A DNA stretch of 64,000 nt from Amblyomma americanum (taxonomy: Eukaryota > Arthropoda > Arachnida > Ixodida > Ixodidae): the NCBI RefSeq assembly GCF_052857255.1, contig NC_135497.1, forward strand, positions 349,820,799 through 349,884,798, read 5' to 3'. Positions 42,177 to 54,548 of this stretch are shown one piece after another. A program made the translations under genes and the position numbers. How positions within the stretch are numbered: the stretch's first letter is position 1; each line of letters starts with the position of its first letter. A model generated the notes under the pieces. That model did no database searches and had not been told where the DNA came from. It worked only from the letters and a program-made list of their open reading frames with translations.

Positions 42177-44318
42177 TGGGCGTGTCACACTAGGCCAACA
42201 GTCGGCCGATTCGGTCTGCCAAAACCATGTCGTCGTGATGTCTAGCTCTATGTCACACTGCGCCGACGAAAACAGTCGGCCGACTGTCGGCGTCGGCGCC
42301 ATGCCTCCCACAAGACGGCAGTTGGCCGATGGTCCGCCAACTCCCATGTCACACTAGCGAGACAGCGTGCGAGACGTCCCGCCGACTTGACCCTTTCTCG
42401 TTCTCACTCTTTTGTCATTTCCTGCTATGCGAAATTCATGGGTCGGGACGCTTCATTTTAACTTTTTTAAATAAATCCCACCATAGTAAAACAAGCTCTT
42501 TAACAATCGTGATTATGAACCTAGGTTGAGGGCAGCCCAGTACTGAGCGGCACTTACTGCTGGGTCAGAAAGGCATGGCTCGAAAAATAAATCCATTCGC
42601 TCCCGGGTAAACAGGACGGGAGAGATTATTTAAGGCTAAAATAATAAAAATAAAAAAAATTCCGGCCACGCGGATTCGAACTCGGAACCTCTGAAATGCG
42701 AAGCTACTGCCATACCCACGACGCCATGGAGAACATAGTAATTTACCTCCTTCACAGGTGCTGATAAGAAGCACTCCGCAGTGTTACACTCGCGACAGAA
42801 GTAAAGCAGGCGACCCATGTGCGAAAACTCGGCCGGCGCGATGCACCGGTCGCTTCTTGCGCATTGCAGCCCCACTGCAAGCACACGGAGCAGCACACGG
42901 ACACACGGAGCAGCAAGCATCGTTGCGCCGCTCGACTCAAGCAATCGAGCTCAAAGTACGCTTTGCCACCCGCAGCGGTCTGATTACTGCGTGTTGAAGT
43001 TCGCACCAGAAAAGATAAAATAGCCATATTATCAGAAAGACCACCTGCTATACACGAGCAGCGACAAAGCATGCTTGCGCTAGTAGCGAGCTTTCGGCAA
43101 CGGCACCGCCCGCGGTCCCGCCAGGCGACGAACTGTGCTGCTGCCTGGCGCAGCGGACGCCGCTTCGCAAGTAGCCATATCGCTTGGCTGTTAACAGTAT
43201 AATCGCACCATGAACTAAAATTATGGTCAATTTCCGCGACACCTTCGGCTGCGGAGCTAGCGGACGCTGCGGGCGACAGGCGAGCTGGACCACAACGGCG
43301 GGCCAGCGGCAGCTTGCGGGGCGATTCTGGCGAGAAATATTGCTCTTATCAAAGTTGTTGCTTTTACCAGCAACTCGGTGTTGATTCACGATCCTCAGAA
43401 ATGATACATTTGTCACATTTTTCAGTCTGAGCGTTTATTGCTTACGTCAAAACAATCTTAAGCTGATTTTTATTACGGCGGCGGACGGGATCCATGCTGG
43501 CCTGCCGGCGAGCAGGCTCGGTTTACTTCACGTTCGCACAAGAAAAAAAAAAACGAAACAGCCATGCTATCATCAAGGCCGCATGCTACATTCGAGCAAC
43601 GACACCATGCCTGCGCAACAGCCGCGCTTTCGGCAACGACGACGCCTGCGGGAGCGCCAGGGCGACGAACTGCGCTGCTTCCCGGCTGCCGTACTCGTCG
43701 CTAAGCCTAGCTGGTTTCGCATCGATGCCGCAGCGCAGGGCGCTTTGGAACAAGCCTGCGCCGTAATAAAGAAACTTCTCTAGTCACCCATTTACTTCCA
43801 ACCTGTCCCATAATAAAATAAAGTTAAGCACGATTTCCGCGACGCCTTCAGCAGCGGATCTAGCAGACGTCAGGCGAACCGCACGAAGCAGCAGTAGCAG
43901 CAGCAGGCGGCTATAGGATGAAATTTGCTTGTATCGTAGTTATCACTTCAACCAGCACCTTGGCATTGGCCAACGATCCTCAGTAATGATAACTTTTTGG
44001 ACATTCATCTATCCCAGAGCTTGTTATGAACATAAAAAAACAGTACTATAGCGAAATCGTGTTCGTGTCTCGTGAATGTTTTTGCTCGGCGACCGATCTC
44101 GCGACGACACGGTCGGCAGACCGGTTTTGTCGGCGTCGCGGGCGTCAAAGCATGTCACACTACGGAGACATCTGGTCGTCGGACGAGTTGGTGTCGTTGT
44201 CGGCCTAGTGTGACAGCTTGGTCTGCCACAGACAATGTCTGCCGACCGGGTTGGCCGATCTTTCGTGTCTTTGTCGGGTCGGCGTCGGCGGCGTGTCGGG
44301 CTAGTGTGACAGGGCCCC
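42177..44318. mobile_element. Non-autonomous TIR element, 2.1 kb
   Basis: Left end GGGCGTGTCACACTAGGCC, right end (complement) GGGGCCCTGTCACACTAGCCC. TA on both sides (42175-42176, 44319-44320) is a plausible target duplication. The 11-mer TGTCACACTAG or close variants recur inside each end, always pointing inward: near 42183, 42251 and 42345 on the left, and 44203 and 44298 on the right (44152 is an extra direct copy). No transposase. The same terminal core bounds 58161-59025. The interior contains a diverged tandem duplication (about 43000-43440 and 43530-43995). Confidence 0.72.
42655..42732 (-). mobile_element. tRNA-like stretch, possible SINE head
   Basis: Minus strand has CATGGCGTCGTGGGTATGG (A-box-like) and GAGTTCGAATCCGCG (B-box-like), about 40 bases apart, followed by an AT-rich tail. 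It does not fold as a convincing functional tRNA. Confidence 0.4.
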
Positions 44319-44635
44319 TAGCAGACTTTATTCACCTGTTTGCATTTCCCGCTTACACTCGTATTATTCTGCCGCAGAAGCAGTCTTCATAACTCAAAAA
44401 GCACATTTTTAAAAATTAGTGGCAGGCTTCCCTGAAACACATTGCATATGACCATCAATTTCGCCCCAAGATGGCAGGGCGAAAAAATGAAGGGGTAATG
44501 CATGACAAAAAGAAGAGAGGGCATACCCTGTAGGTGTTGATAAATTGGTCAGCACTGGATCGTTAGGTTGAAAAAGGTGAAAGTCTTGTGCAAGCACACA
44601 AATTACCTTTCCCTCACTGTTATGGTTGTTTTCAG

Positions 44636-47600
44636 CGATGTCAAGAAGGCTTTACAGCCAAACGTCTTTTTTTCAGGCTAATGGAGACGCAGCTAGAAGG
44701 ATTATTTGTCAATCAAGAAATTGCAGACCTCGAGGTCTTGTATGCATTCCTGCGGCACGGCCTGAAGGGAGACGAGGGACTTCAATGGCTCCCTATGACA
44801 GACAGGGCAGCACAGGACATGGGCCGTCCAAAAGCTCTGCTCAGTGGGGTGTTCCCATTGCTGTGCATTTTCTTCAAGGAAAAGACAGAGTTCCTATTTA
44901 GTGTTTTTGAGGTGAGATTATTGCGGGGATGGATACTCGGTAGCCTCTCAGCATTAACAAAATTTCTGCTTTATGACCGTAGATAAAACTTTCACATATC
45001 TCTGTAAAATTCTAGAGCACTTGCTCCATCATTTGAGTTCACAGAAATTGTAGCCAGTGGCAAAGAAAAATTAACAATTAACGTGCGTCATTGTTCCAGT
45101 AGAATTTTATGGGCACCACCTCAAAGTTTACCAAAGTGCAAAAAGCTGTGAACTTTCCTTTTTGTAGTCCTGCTGCTGCAATTAGCCAGGTGTTCATTAT
45201 TCCTGTGATTCTTCAGCACACTTGTTACCTGTGTGCCCTTGTGTTGAACATGCTGTTTCCTTATATTCATTTGCTTATGATAATGGCTTCTTACCTCCAC
45301 AGACTTCAACCTGTGTTTCAGAACTGATTAGTGACCTGCCTCCTACACCAATGGTGGTTGTACTTGGTAAGATTTTCATAATTTTCTGGATGCTTTGAGC
45401 AGAGTATAACCTTCTAAAAAGCATGGAAGTATGAAACCTCATTGATCACAAAGAATTATAGCGTGGTAACGAAGGAGGTTGTTGTGAATTACCCTGTATG
45501 TCAGACTCAATGCAGCTTCAAGAATTCGATGAGGCATGCCCAGCAAGCTAAATTAACCATCCGCATGCCACAGTCTTCTCTTTGAGATTTTACCTGGCAG
45601 CATAACCCGCTGCTAGAACCTTGTTAGTGTAGCTATAAAATTGAGGTTTGTGGCCTATAATATTAACTTGAGAATTGTCTCTAGAAAATATCGCATGCAT
45701 TGCCATTCATCCATCTGCTCTGGTCCGTTGCTTTATAAATACCTTCAGTGTATAGCATTTGCATCTACATAAAAGTGCCGTCATATTTTTTGTGAGCTGT
45801 GGTGACATGGCCAGCTATGTGAGAAAGATTTGTATGCCTCATGTTCATATTATCATGCTAAAAATTATTCTTCTGAGCTGTAGCATTAAAAAAAAACGAA
45901 TTGCTCCACAATTGCTAATATTTATTCCGAACTCAGTTTTTGATGCAGTCGTTGATAATTTTCTTTTCAGGCACAAGCATCTGTGACTGTGATTGCACGT
46001 GCATTGTGACACAGGACGAAGCGAAGTGCTTTGAAGGACTGAGCTTTCTGGCCGCCATGGAGACCCTGTATGCTGCGTACTTTTGTCTCAACATGAAATA
46101 CAATCAAGAAGTGCAAGCCACATTGGAAATCACTCAGGGGTAACCACATAAATTTTTCTCTTGTATATAGACAAGTTTTATCATATATATCTCTTTATGA
46201 CTCTTGCAGTATATACTCAGTAAGACGTGAGGAAAAAAATAGCATGTAAACTGCATATGCCTGGCATCCCTCCTGCAGCATCTCGACATTGTTGCGATTC
46301 AATGTGCACGTGCATTTTGTGCATAGTTTGACAACCTTAATAACACGAACTGATGGGCGAGTTGGTCTAACACTACGGTGAAACAGTGCAGTGGCACACG
46401 GACAAAAAAGAAAGTAACTACTAATCTTCACTAGGTGGCTGGATGGCACATTCTCTCATGTGACTTGAGCATACGTGAAGCCACTGGGAGTTGGATGGCT
46501 TGTGTCAGAAGACAGAAGGCTGCTGTGCTTTTCAGTGAATGCAACCGCAGCTTTCATCCTTTCGTACATAATTTTTATGCCACTCTCTGGTGGCAACTGC
46601 TGTTGTATCACAGAAATAAGAAATATGAACACAAGAAATGTGAGCATCGCTTGTCAAACCTTCCAGTTTCAGGAAAATCCAGGAAAATATCTATGCAAAT
46701 GCTGCGGTAAAGAGGTGCTTGCATAGCACTCTGCGTTCTTTTCTTCAGAGTGCAATGGAGTACTAGCAGTATGACAATGAGGCTAAGGTTATCTTATAAC
46801 TGAATTTTCGCATAGCAGAGAATAGGCGAACGATGACAGAAACCAGGTCACCCGTCCTTTGAACAGCCGCTCGATTTTAAATACTTCAAATATTCAGCGC
46901 CAGCAGTTGCAAACAGCCAATGTCTCCTGACATCGATGGTGGATGAAGTTGTTTATTGCTTTAAGCGTTCATTTAGCTACCGGACATGCCTATAGCACAG
47001 CCAAGTTTATCTAGCGGCACCTACCTGAAGCTCGCAAAATAGTTTTTGGGCTTGTCATAAGCTAAAGGAACGACTTGTGAGAACGATGAATATTTACGGC
47101 AGCATGTGCCATTTTAGATATGTGCAGCGGGAGAGAAATGGCCAACAGGAGAGAGTGGTAGAGGACATGCGCTGCTTTAAGCCAACTGCACCAAGCCCCA
47201 TGAATAAAAGCCCATTCAGGCATAGTACTTTATCTGCTACAATACAAAGCAGTACTTGATACCCTCGTGTACCAGGACACCCCTGACGTCACATTGGGTA
47301 GTAGGTGCATCCTTTGTCGGCTTCGCTCAAAAGAATACAACTTGGCAAAGTGGTTGGCTAGCTGCGGAAGTTTTCCACTTACTGCATGACAATAAAAATC
47401 AACGTTTGCAACCTGGTAACTGCAACATAATAAGCGGTATCACGCAAATTAGAACTTGAATAATAAGCAAAACTTCATGCTGGGCTTCGTGGTGCATATT
47501 ATTAGACGGGTATTTTGTAATGCAACAGGACGACACAGAGCCTAGGAGACAAGGCTCTAGATTGCCTGTAGCGCTGTCATGTCGTCGGCTCTCCTACTTG

Positions 47601-50600
47601 TTGTCCCGTTGCACTCTGAAGGACCCTTCTTCCTGAAATGTCTTTCTCAAAAACTTTTCTAGTCTTCTTGCATAGTTGATGGCGCAACAACCACGCATTG
47701 TTGTGAAAAAAGGCAAAAGTGACTGGAAAGACGAAATGTGTAATGAATGATGCGAAACGGAAACCTCAGAACTTTGCAGATGTCCCATTCAGTGTACTGT
47801 GAAAGGCTGGCTTCTGGGACAAGCCCATTCACTAACAGTGACTTCATGCTCAGGCATCTTTGCATCATTCAGCCCCTTAGTGGAGACCAGTGGATGTAAC
47901 GCACTGATTCGCTAATGCGCAGGAGTGCTACGCCCTTTACTTGCTTTGTTTGCATGCCATTGCAATGTTTCATCATTGTGTTAAGACAACCTGCCAGGCA
48001 ATGTGGTTTAATTACAGAATAATGTCAAGTTGGCTGCACCTTATTCGGAGTCTTTTCTGTAGCCCTACATCAACTTTTTGCAAAGAAAATGTGTGGAGGA
48101 TTTTCATTTCGCAATTTCCAAGCTGTCATTTGCTGTGCTTGAGGTCACAATAAAATTTAAGAACGCGTTGCTTTCCATTTATGTTGAAAGAGTAATGTGG
48201 TGCATTGGAAATAACGTTCCATACTGCAATTTAATAACGTAAGTCGAAGTGCTACATCTAAGATGAAATTTCAGGCTCGTGTCATCTACTTGAGACGTAT
48301 ATTCTGCTGGTGTGAATGCTACTGGATAGCCAACTCTTGAAGCTGCATAATAATGTCTAAATGTTCAGTATAATATTGAAGTGCGTACTTTTGTATTACG
48401 CATCTCTAGGTTTTGCTATCAGATTACATGATTTGTGCTACCATTTTCAGGATGAAATGCATAAAGACAATGGACTGGTAAAACTGAAGTTTATGTAGGA
48501 AGGTGTAATGGGCAAATGCCTTGACTTCGGTACTAAAAAAACTATACCCTCTATAGGTGTCTTGTTTGCGACGAATGGTTCTTTTATAAACTAAAAGAAT
48601 AAGGAAATAGCCACTCACTTGCACTTGAGCACCCTAGTTATGATTAACGTCATCGTTAGCTAGATTTTCAAGCTCATCACAAGTGTTCGGAGGTACATTT
48701 TGCTGTCAGTCTGGATGCTTAACTGTCTGTAATCATCCTCAAGATGTCTTTTCTGTTCTTTGAAACAAGTATAACAGGACTTTCGTAAATGAAAGAAATG
48801 CTTCACAGTTGTGATTTTTTCTGTAAGAATCAAACATCTGTCATTTCCTTATGTTGGTGTCTCATGTTCAAGGAACATAGCAAAGAAAGGAAAAGTAAAT
48901 CTGTGGGAATGTGTGCCCCAGCAGAGCTATCACAGGCTTATTCCAATAATTAAATTGACAAAAAATTACCAAAGGCCAATAATATACCAAAGCAAAAAAA
49001 TACCAAAAGCCAAAAAAAGCCGAAGGTAAAAAACCCTGTCCACTATGTTTTTGTATGCTAATTGAAAATATGCCATTCAATTTCATTATGTTATGTAATA
49101 TGTAAGATTTTGGAGAGAAATTGTAAGAAATTTTGCTGGAGGAAACTTGTTAAAAGGCATGCCATTCATTTGTAGTGACGTCAGGGAATGCAATAAGGGT
49201 AAATTATCATCTTACTTATCATAGAAATTAAGTTGGTGTTTGAAGTTGCCACTTCAGAAACGGGAAGGCAAGCGTGTACATATTCTTGTTTTTAAAATGG
49301 CAACGCAAGAACCTTATAACTCAAGTTATATGATAGGCAGGATAATTTTACCTTTCGTTGATGTCAAGACAAAAATAATAGCATGCGTTTCAGCAAGTTT
49401 TCTGCAGCAAAATTTCTTAGTTTCTCTCCAAAATCTTACTTAACATGTAAGTGCATAAGCACTAGATGTCTATAAAATTCAGTGGCATATTTGGAATCAC
49501 CGCGTAGAAACACGTTCCATGGAATTTTCATAGTTGTGACTATGATTGGAAATTTTTTTTCTAAGACCAGCTTCCCTGCTTACATGTGTTGCATGTGACA
49601 TCACAGATGCCATGATTGAGTCCAAGGCATAGCTTCTGCAGTGCAGGTCAGAGCAGGCGGTAACACGTGGATTTAAAAATGCTCAGGTTTCCGCAGTGAC
49701 TGTTTTCAAACATGGAGCTGCTATGACGGTGCAACACATGTACAGTGATTTATAACTAGGAATCAGTGATTATACTGCAGTTCACTCCTCACATGTCGAG
49801 GCTATTGTTTGGTTCATGAAGTATAAATAGCATCAAGATAAAATACGATTATAAATAATGTAGCTGCAATAGGGAAACACTACCAGGTAATTCATATATA
49901 CTAATGCCTAACACATGATTTGAAAAAAGAAAACATGCAAGCAATATTTTGATATCTGCTGTTCTTGAATTCATGTTGGGCATGGCTTATGCAAGCCTGC
50001 AGTTTAGCAAGGCAGCTAGGAAAGAAGATTTATTTTCATATTCTTACCGCCCTTGAGCCGGTCCTCCTCGAGAGATGAGTTGTAATTTAATGTGCTGTAG
50101 TTGCAAAGTAAATCCTGGGAAAGGTGCTAGTTTTTTTCTATTCTCCACACCCAGCAAGAGTTGTGCTAAAAGACAACATGCACACACGTGCGCTCAACCT
50201 GTCTGCTTATTGTGTATCGTGCTTTAGGGAAGTTCTTCATGCCTTCCTGAAATCTTGAAGGCTAGCATTTATGTGACTATGGCTCAGTTAATAACTTTCT
50301 TAAGCTACATTATTCATTTGGCTCAGTATTAAAATCAGAGCTGAACTGCATTGTCTAGTCATGTGTAAGATCCCTAGTTTTTGAAAAAAAACACGCTGAT
50401 TTTAGCATTTCTGTGCAATGGTGTGCTAGCAGCCACATTATCTTATTATCTTTTTTGGACGATATTGTGCCTTCAGTAATCAGTACGATGACGTAACGAT
50501 AGGAATGCTATTGTTTGTCACGTGACTTATCATGAAGGGTACAACCTGGCAATGAAAAAAGTTCAGCTGATGCCTTGATATATTTGCTACCGTTCTGCTC

Positions 50601-51602
50601 ATGCAAACTAGCACAAGTGCTGCGGCTCTGGCAGCAATGCTCTCACACTCTTGTATGAGGTTTACAGCACGGGCACCTGCCAAAAGCAGTACTACCATAT
50701 ATGCACAAATGCAGCAGGAGTTTATTTTTAAAATCATATGCTTCAGAAAGCACCTCAATTTTTTTTTCTAACTTTTTTACACCCATAGCGAACTCACCCA
50801 ACAGACTATTGAGCTGCGAGAGTAAGCCAACTTTTTGGTGGCCAGGAACGTGGAAAGGAAACCGTGTAGACTACTGAGAAAGAATAGAAGGCACTGAAAG
50901 AGCCTTGAGTAGTAGGGAAGGAAAAAAAATGCTAACAAGCACAGAACTGTGCCGCATGGACCATGAAGCAGTGAGAAAAGGAAGCGATGGCATGCGAGCC
51001 GTTGCTGTCAGGCCGCGGAGAATTTTGCAGATTCTTCATATGGAATTCACAGAATTCAAAACTTTTTCTTAAAATTAGAAGCTTAGGCATGTGGCAGCAA
51101 CAGCACTATACAGCTGTGCAGCAACAGCATGCACAAGGCATATCTCTGGCACCAGAAATTTGCTGTGTAAAGCATGCTAAATCAGAATGCAGTGAGTAAC
51201 TGCAGTATTGCTATTACTGTTGCCTGCCTAATGCTGGAGGCATTTGCTTTCTTGGCATCACAGCATCTCTTCCTCTGTGTTTCGTGATACGTGGTTTTCC
51301 TTGAAATGCTAGTATAACCATGTAAATGATGTTAACATGAACCCTTATTTCCACAGAAGTGGCGCAAAGAGCAAATGCGGATCTACATTTAGACTAGCCC
51401 TATAATTCTGCACGTCTTAATTCGGATGATCTAGCTTCTTAATATGTCTTATTCTTTTCAGGCAACTAGTGGCATGAATCCAGAGGAAGGGAGCCGGCAG
51501 TTGAGCCGGAGGATCTCCTCAGTCCACCGAAAAGTGCACAGCGCACTTCAGCAGCTTGACAAATTAAAAAAAAAGTGGCAAGATTGCATGTCTCGGATTT
51601 AG
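44636..51602 (+). CDS. Multi-exon host-like gene, 3' exons (uncharacterised family)
   Basis: Four plus-strand exons inferred from splice sites. Exon a 44636-44911: acceptor TTTTCAG, ETQLEGLFVNQEIADLEVLY, GVFPLLCIFFKE, donor GAG|GTGAGA, phase 0. Exon b 45303-45366: ELISDLPPTPMVVVLG, donor G|GTAAGA, phase 1. Exon c 45971-46139: acceptor TTTTCAG, phase 1, CFEGLSFLAAMETLYAAYFC, LNMKYNQEVQATLEITQ. Exon d 51462-51602: acceptor TTTTCAG, SGMNPEEGSRQLSRRI, Lys-rich end, TAG; ATTAAA at 51775. The order FPLL...TPMVVVLG...AYFCLNM.Y...NPEEG resembles the C-terminal domain of an uncharacterised animal protein family (from memory). Exons c and d do not join in phase: two extra G bases precede the exon c donor. 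Upstream exons were not found. Confidence 0.55.
46142..51461 (+). other. Large putative intron
   Basis: 5.3 kb between exons c and d. No gene supported inside. 46348-46410 (GGGCGAGTTGGT, CACACGGACAAAAAAG) resembles a Penelope-like terminal fragment. The rest is AT-rich with short frames. Confidence 0.4.
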
Positions 51603-52632
51603 TGTGTTTGTGAACATTGAACTTTCATTTTGGATTTATTGCGTAGCTGTGATTACGAACTCTGATATTGGAAGTTAGATATTGGAAATTAGATTCGATT
51701 TACAAGTACATGCATAATGTATATCATTTGATGTGTAGCTTGTTTTTGCTATTTTTGTACCTTTTTGTCTTCTTAATTAAAACTGTTTCAAACTAATTCA
51801 CTTCTATGCAATTTGATCACTTCCTAGATTGTGTTTGAAGGAGGTGAAAAATACCACACGCAAGCTATTTACTTTCAAAGTGTGTTCATTTTGATACGTA
51901 AGCTGTGTGCAGAAAAATTTGTTTGCATGCTACACACATGACGCATTTACCATGCATAGCATGCCTCTTACCTGAACGTGGGCCTGGCTCCGATCAGAAA
52001 ATACAGGAGTGTAATATTGCGTATCATGTGCCATCAAGCATTAAACAGCTTGTGTTCAGTCAGCTTTCAAAGATGAACATGGGCTGCTCATAAATGCTAC
52101 GGGACATGGGTATGTTAGCATCTTTGCAGTGGAATGTACAGTGCAGCATGAGAACAGAACGTGATATGTAGTCATATAACACAGATCCTGTCATGTTAAC
52201 TTGGTTACAGCACGTATGCTATACATTGTTGTGATGGTTGGTGTTATGTTGACATAATAACAGCACATACACCGTGGCATACAGAACATTTGACATCATC
52301 ACAGGGTACGTAGCGTGTGTGCGCTAATCTTGTTGCCGCAAAATGCACCCCACCACTTTACCACGGGGTGTGTGCACAACGGAGTGGTGCAGCACATGTT
52401 GCGTCAACAATGTTAGCGGCCACATGTCCTGTATTTATGCGGGATTTTTTCTTACAGTTTATCCACGGTAAAATAGCGCGCAAAAACACGAGGACGCAAC
52501 AAACACGACGACACGAGCGCTGTGTCGAAGGCCGCCACCAACCCGCCGAGCTAACGGCTTTTAGCCGCTTCCTGCGATGAAAGCTGCGTTGAAACCCCGT
52601 TTACTTGTTGCTAGCTTTTAGGGCCTCATTGC
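51603..52632. other. 3' flank of the multi-exon gene
   Basis: Polyadenylation-type ATTAAA at 51775-51780. A Penelope-like terminal scrap at about 52460-52520 (AAAACACGAGGACGCAAC, CACGAGCGCT). Nothing else recognised. Confidence 0.4.
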
Positions 52633-53918
52633 TTCAATTAGCCGATGCTGGTAAAACATTCTTCAAACTGTTTTGCTAGCCTAATTCTCGAACGTTAGTA
52701 TAAAGAACAACCTAGCAAGCCCTGCCAAACCATTCCGGTATTGATAACAGAGTTCATTTACCCCTACATATGCTCGATTTCGTTCACGTTTGCCTGAATA
52801 ATGTGACTGCAGAGCGCGCAACGCTTTAATAGCAGCTTGCTATATTCCTATAAATATGTTTTGGTGCTGTACGCGTGGTGTTTCGCTTTAAAAGTGTGGA
52901 ATTGCTCAAAGTTATTCAACTGACGTCTAACTTTTGCCACCGCTTGCGAGATCGCATGTTTGTTCTGCGATAATAGTCAAGCAAAGCAAAGCGCAAGCAG
53001 ACGACAGACGACTTTCACCGCACCTTCCGCATCTCCTTCGGACTCCGCCACCGCCGTTGTTTTTTTTTTTTTTTCCACGCAGCAGAAACGTGGGAGGGGC
53101 GAGCGCGCGCCCTAACTGACCGGCACCTATTTCGATTAGAACACCGCGCCGCTCCGTTGCTGCCGCGGTTTTGGGCTCCGTCGCCGCCGCGCAGTAGAGG
53201 AGGCCGGCTGTGAGAATGTGGCCTTATATTTGCTTCCTCCGTCACCTCGTCGCCGCTGGAGCCAACGGAGGGGGGTGATTTTGGACCGGTTTCCCCCCAA
53301 ATCGGACGGCCGGTGCCGCTGGGCCCTACTCTACGTTTCCGTCGAGCGGCGGCGACAGAGCCTCGCCCAACAAAAAACGTGCCAGTCACAGCGCGAGCTC
53401 GCTTCACGTGACCCATGGCGTGCTTGCTGCAAGCGAGAGATGGCGCTGGCGAGCGTCGCGGCTTCGGCCGATGCGTGGGTGCGCTGGCTCCCAGGACCCG
53501 GCCAAGCAAGCCATCGCCACAGGCCGGGCTGCCAGCGTCATGAGCCTCCGGGACATGAACGTTTGAGTGCAGCGGGGCTGTGCGGGTGCCCGAGGACCTG
53601 CGCATCCTAAACTCCCCTGTGTCTAATAATTAAAGTTTCCACCACCATCGGGCGCAAGAAAAGAAGCCCCCCCCCCCCCTTTTTTTCTTTTCTTCGTCGT
53701 TAGATGCACGTGTCTAGCGCCCCGAAAAGCGCCCGCTGCCAAGGAACAGAGAGCGGATGACGCTTTTATTTCATTTGGCAATATACGAGGCGTTCCAGGT
53801 AAACGAGTCTCCGATGAGTTTAGTGTTTTCATTGGGTGCAGGATATACGGTAAGGGAATTTGCATCTGTTGCGCTCGAGTAGCACCACTGTTGTGTATTT
53901 GGATTTCTCGCGCTATCT
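52633..53918 (+). repeat. Unclassified dispersed repeat, full composite copy 2
   Basis: About 1.29 kb made of module 1 (about 52633-53218, shared with 55033-55639) and module 2 (about 53208-53918, shared with 23321-24033), meeting at TGAGAATGTG. Module 2 contains AATTAAAGTTTCCACCACC at about 53630 and a C-run/T-run. The 196-codon minus frame 53605-53015 spans both modules and is not conserved as a protein. Confidence 0.8.
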
Positions 53919-54059
53919 TTTAGAGCTTGAAGAAAAAATGACTCGCACGGTACCTTGCTGTGAACAAGAAGTTAATATTTAAAAAGCTAGCTAGTCAGTC
54001 TAAACTAATTATTCGACTGTGCAGTGCTAAAAGAAAGTTAGGGAGGGTTTAATTATGGT

Positions 54060-54390
54060 TATACCAAAGGTCAAGCGAGAGCATTTTGGCAATGGCCCGA
54101 CCAGATTTGGAGGTCGTCATCGTGTCGGGCACGCTCACTTATGGTTGCACGCTCAATATGGATGGACGCTCAGTTATGGTTGGTAGAAATCGGCCGAGGT
54201 CAAATTTCGGGGCTGACCCGGGTCAAGCTTAGAGACTGCCATCGTAACGAGTACATTGAAATTAGCCTGAAAATAGATTTTTGGTACAAATCAATGAAGG
54301 CCAAATTTCGGGTGTGGGATAGGCAACATTTCGGAAGCGATCCGGGTCTGATTTGGAGACACCATCGCATTGGCCATAGTCCAAATATGC
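54060..54390 (+). repeat. Degenerate tandem units
   Basis: Three loosely related units begin near 54068, 54198 and 54298 with AGG(T/C)CAA, and contain versions of GACC.G.T..GA.TTGGAG and CATCGT. Probably a decayed local satellite. Confidence 0.35.
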
Positions 54391-54431
54391 TTGCCATCTG
54401 ACTTAAGGCGGTTGCTATGAGAGCAGAAAGT

Positions 54432-54548
54432 TGGGCTAGTTGAACGATATGCATACTGAAGAAGTTGGCGCGGAAAAACGAGGACAAGCGAGACAAACGT
54501 CTTTGTTTGTCTCGCTTGTCCTCGTTTTTCTGCGCCAACTTCTTCAGT
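54432..54548. repeat. Near-perfect hairpin with Penelope-like end sequence
   Basis: Arms 54455-54498 and 54505-54548 pair over 44 bp with one mismatch; loop GTCTTT. Arm sequence includes GAAGAAGTTGGCGC and AAAAACGAGGACAAGCGAG. The preceding GGGCTAGTTGAACGATATGC looks like a Penelope-like terminal sequence, so this may be two such ends facing each other. Confidence 0.8.

Noticed and set aside
53015..53605. 196-codon minus-strand ORF
   Set aside because: Covers both modules of a dispersed repeat; the other copies do not keep the frame.
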